Source of the DNA: Ignavibacteriota bacterium
GTDB lineage: Bacteria > Bacteroidota > Ignavibacteria > Kapaibacteriales > UBA2268
Direction of reading: 5' to 3'
Assembly (NCBI GenBank): GCA_016219595.1
Contig: JACRLY010000057.1
Coordinates: 1,797-55,315 of the forward strand
Length of the DNA stretch: 53,519 bases
Below are positions 52,183 to 53,519 of this stretch, piece after piece; position 1 is the stretch's first letter; the number at the start of each line of letters is the position of its first letter. The translations under genes were made by a program, and so were the position numbers. A model generated the notes under the pieces. That model was not told where the DNA came from, searched no databases, and saw only the letters and a list, made by a program, of their open reading frames with translations.

Positions 52183-53519
52183 TTAATAAACGAAAATCTT
52201 GGATACAATAGTGCTTTCGTTTGTTTCGAATTTTATTAAATAAATACCTGCCGATACTTTTGCCCAATTAATATCATGAAGGTCCCATGAATATAAATAT
52301 CTTCCAGGTGGTATTCTTCCTGCACCTATTATCCTGATTAGTTTTCCGTTCAAATCATATATTCCTAATATAAAACGCGTCAATGTTTGTTGTAAAAATG
52401 CTATATATACTCTATCTGAAACGGGATTTGGATATACATTAAATAATGGAGCTGTCATCTTTGTGAAATTTATTTTTGGTAAATCTGTTTCTGTGAATAA
52501 ACCCTCACTTAAATTAAAATAATTGCCGCTTGCTGATTTTTGATTTTTTATTGCTCTAACCATATAAATATTTTTTCCAAAATTGGCAGAATAATCTGTA
52601 AAAAAAGTATCTGTAATAATTGACGAATTAATTTTTTGAAATTTATTGCTATAATCATCAGTCCTATATATATTATAACCCATAATATCTGAATCATTTG
52701 AACTATGCCACATCATATTTATATAAGCTGAATCAGCACTAATTGTACTTGAAATTATTTTGAAATCTGATGGCGGTTCAGGATATTTCATTTTCAAAGT
52801 CGGGTCTCCAATCAAAGATACATGTATCATTCTGTATCCATACAAACCGGAAGTCTCATATAAATATTGGTTATTTTGAGACAGCTTTGTAGAAAAGCCT
52901 ATTGTTTCTCCTAATCCCATATGGTGGAACTGCCAGAAAGGGCGGCTTGACCAGCAGCAAGTCAATACAGACGGCTCCGTGCCAATAGCAGCTCTCATTA
53001 TATTATCTTCACTGTCCCAGTCTGCAAGGTATGAACCAAAGAGAATCGTAAAAACCGAATTGTAAATCAATGTATCAAATTGAGGGATATAAGCAACTCT
53101 TAAAACCGATGTGTATCCACCTGAATTACAACCATAAGACCATAAGTAAGATTTTTGTGCCATATCGTATAAAAAACTTCCTGAATCGATGCTTCCGGGT
53201 CCTGTCAGGGCAGCAAAATTCATCCATGCATTCGCCCCGAAGGCTTCCACACTGTACATCCCGAATCTGTCATCAATAAGGCACCTGTCATCAATTTTAA
53301 TTTGATTATGCCTGTACTTATGATTTTTATTAAGGTATCTTCTGAGTAGTTCGACTTCACTTGCAGACATTCCGGGGAGATTATAAAAATCAATTCTTCC
53401 GACAGGTATATCGACATCTGAAGGTATGACTATCTGGTCAAATTTCCCATCGCCTGGTATGTTTTTATTTTCTTCCCGCTCAGTTGTTGTTTCATTTATT
53501 TTATTATCTGTCCAGGTAC
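52183..53519 (-). CDS. T9SS cargo protein, C25/gingipain-like region, 5' end cut by window
   Basis: The frame is open to the right edge, so only the last 445 or so residues are seen. Early residues (IPVGRIDFYNLPGMSASEVE, LLRRYLNKNHKYRHNQIKID) resemble a conserved part of C25-like cysteine-protease proteins, though I cannot place catalytic residues. An FN3-like domain follows (ADSAYINMMWHSSNDSDIMG, NIYRTDD), then a T9SS sorting domain (VYPNPVSDRVYIAF, SAGIYLIKFETNES). An ATG at 53370 is internal and is not the true start. Confidence 0.75.
   Translation of the reverse strand, partial: TWTDNKINETTTEREENKNIPGDGKFDQIVIPSDVDIPVGRIDFYNLPGMSASEVELLRRYLNKNHKYRHNQIKIDDRCLIDDRFGMYSVEAFGANAWMNFAALTGPGSIDSGSFLYDMAQKSYLWSYGCNSGGYTSVLRVAYIPQFDTLIYNSVFTILFGSYLADWDSEDNIMRAAIGTEPSVLTCCWSSRPFWQFHHMGLGETIGFSTKLSQNNQYLYETSGLYGYRMIHVSLIGDPTLKMKYPEPPSDFKIISSTISADSAYINMMWHSSNDSDIMGYNIYRTDDYSNKFQKINSSIITDTFFTDYSANFGKNIYMVRAIKNQKSASGNYFNLSEGLFTETDLPKINFTKMTAPLFNVYPNPVSDRVYIAFLQQTLTRFILGIYDLNGKLIRIIGAGRIPPGRYLYSWDLHDINWAKVSAGIYLIKFETNESTIVSKIFVY

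Noticed and set aside
1..53519. CRISPR array
   Set aside because: I looked for regularly spaced 25-40 nt repeats and found only scattered intergenic repeats without regular spacing.

Overview
The window is AT-rich, single-stranded in long blocks, and uses the standard code. Omp28 and DUF6029 proteins, type IX secretion (T9SS) C-terminal sorting domains, a TAnnTTTG-type promoter box, a Bacteroidota-style YbeY and many dispersed intergenic repeats point to the Bacteroidota/Chlorobiota superphylum. The Mvh/Hdr-type hydrogenase suggests an anaerobic or facultative member such as an Ignavibacteria/Kapabacteria-like lineage; that placement is inference.

Layout. 1-5134: partial plsC with an ArsR regulator, a small outer-membrane protein, then a minus-strand envelope operon (TPR, DUF6029, Omp28, DUF2007). 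5303-10844: a giant repeat-module T9SS cargo protein broken by a frameshift. 10861-18801: hydrogenase maturation (thiamine-binding protein and maturation protease on +; nickel-transporter-like protein and hypE, hypD, hypC, hypF, hypB, hypA on -). 19003-19656: a tandem DsrC-like protein. 19734-31517 (-): etfB, etfA, a membrane ETF:quinone oxidoreductase-like Fe-S protein, an HdrC/HdrB-like protein, hdrA, mvhD, mvhG, mvhA and a CBS protein, with a cytidylate-kinase-like gene at the upstream end. 32145-34139: tyrosine recombinase and two small genes. 34146-42066: secreted/envelope proteins, cyclophilin, MATE transporter, membrane spermidine-synthase-like protein, WD40 protein, nuclease. 42101-43355: repeats around a small T9SS-type gene, and tRNA-Arg(CCT). 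43624-53519: Smg, YbeY, small paralogous secreted proteins, an APC permease, an M16 peptidase, a YgiQ-type radical SAM protein and a partial T9SS cargo protein.

How the genes work together. The centre is an H2 module. MvhA/MvhG form a group 3c-like [NiFe] hydrogenase, MvhD connects it to HdrA (FAD, the flavin-based bifurcation subunit in methanogens), and a fused HdrC/HdrB-like protein takes electrons onward. The same strand carries EtfAB and a NarI-like membrane Fe-S protein of the ETF:menaquinone oxidoreductase (EMO) type. The likely theme is electron exchange between H2, a flavin/thiol pool and menaquinone. HypABCDEF, the protease and a nickel-transporter-like protein complete the enzyme.

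Two things stand out. First, the tandem DsrC-like protein between the hyp block and the hydrogenase lacks the catalytic C-terminal cysteine in both halves. Second, the window holds an unusual number of broken genes: mvhD has an in-frame TAA at what looks like a conserved tyrosine, and the T9SS protein, etfB, the MATE transporter and the WD40 gene each look as if a stretch was lost out of frame, about 100 nt in the three that can be estimated. A shared cause (assembly mis-joins, or a real mutational process) has to be settled before function is assigned to those genes.
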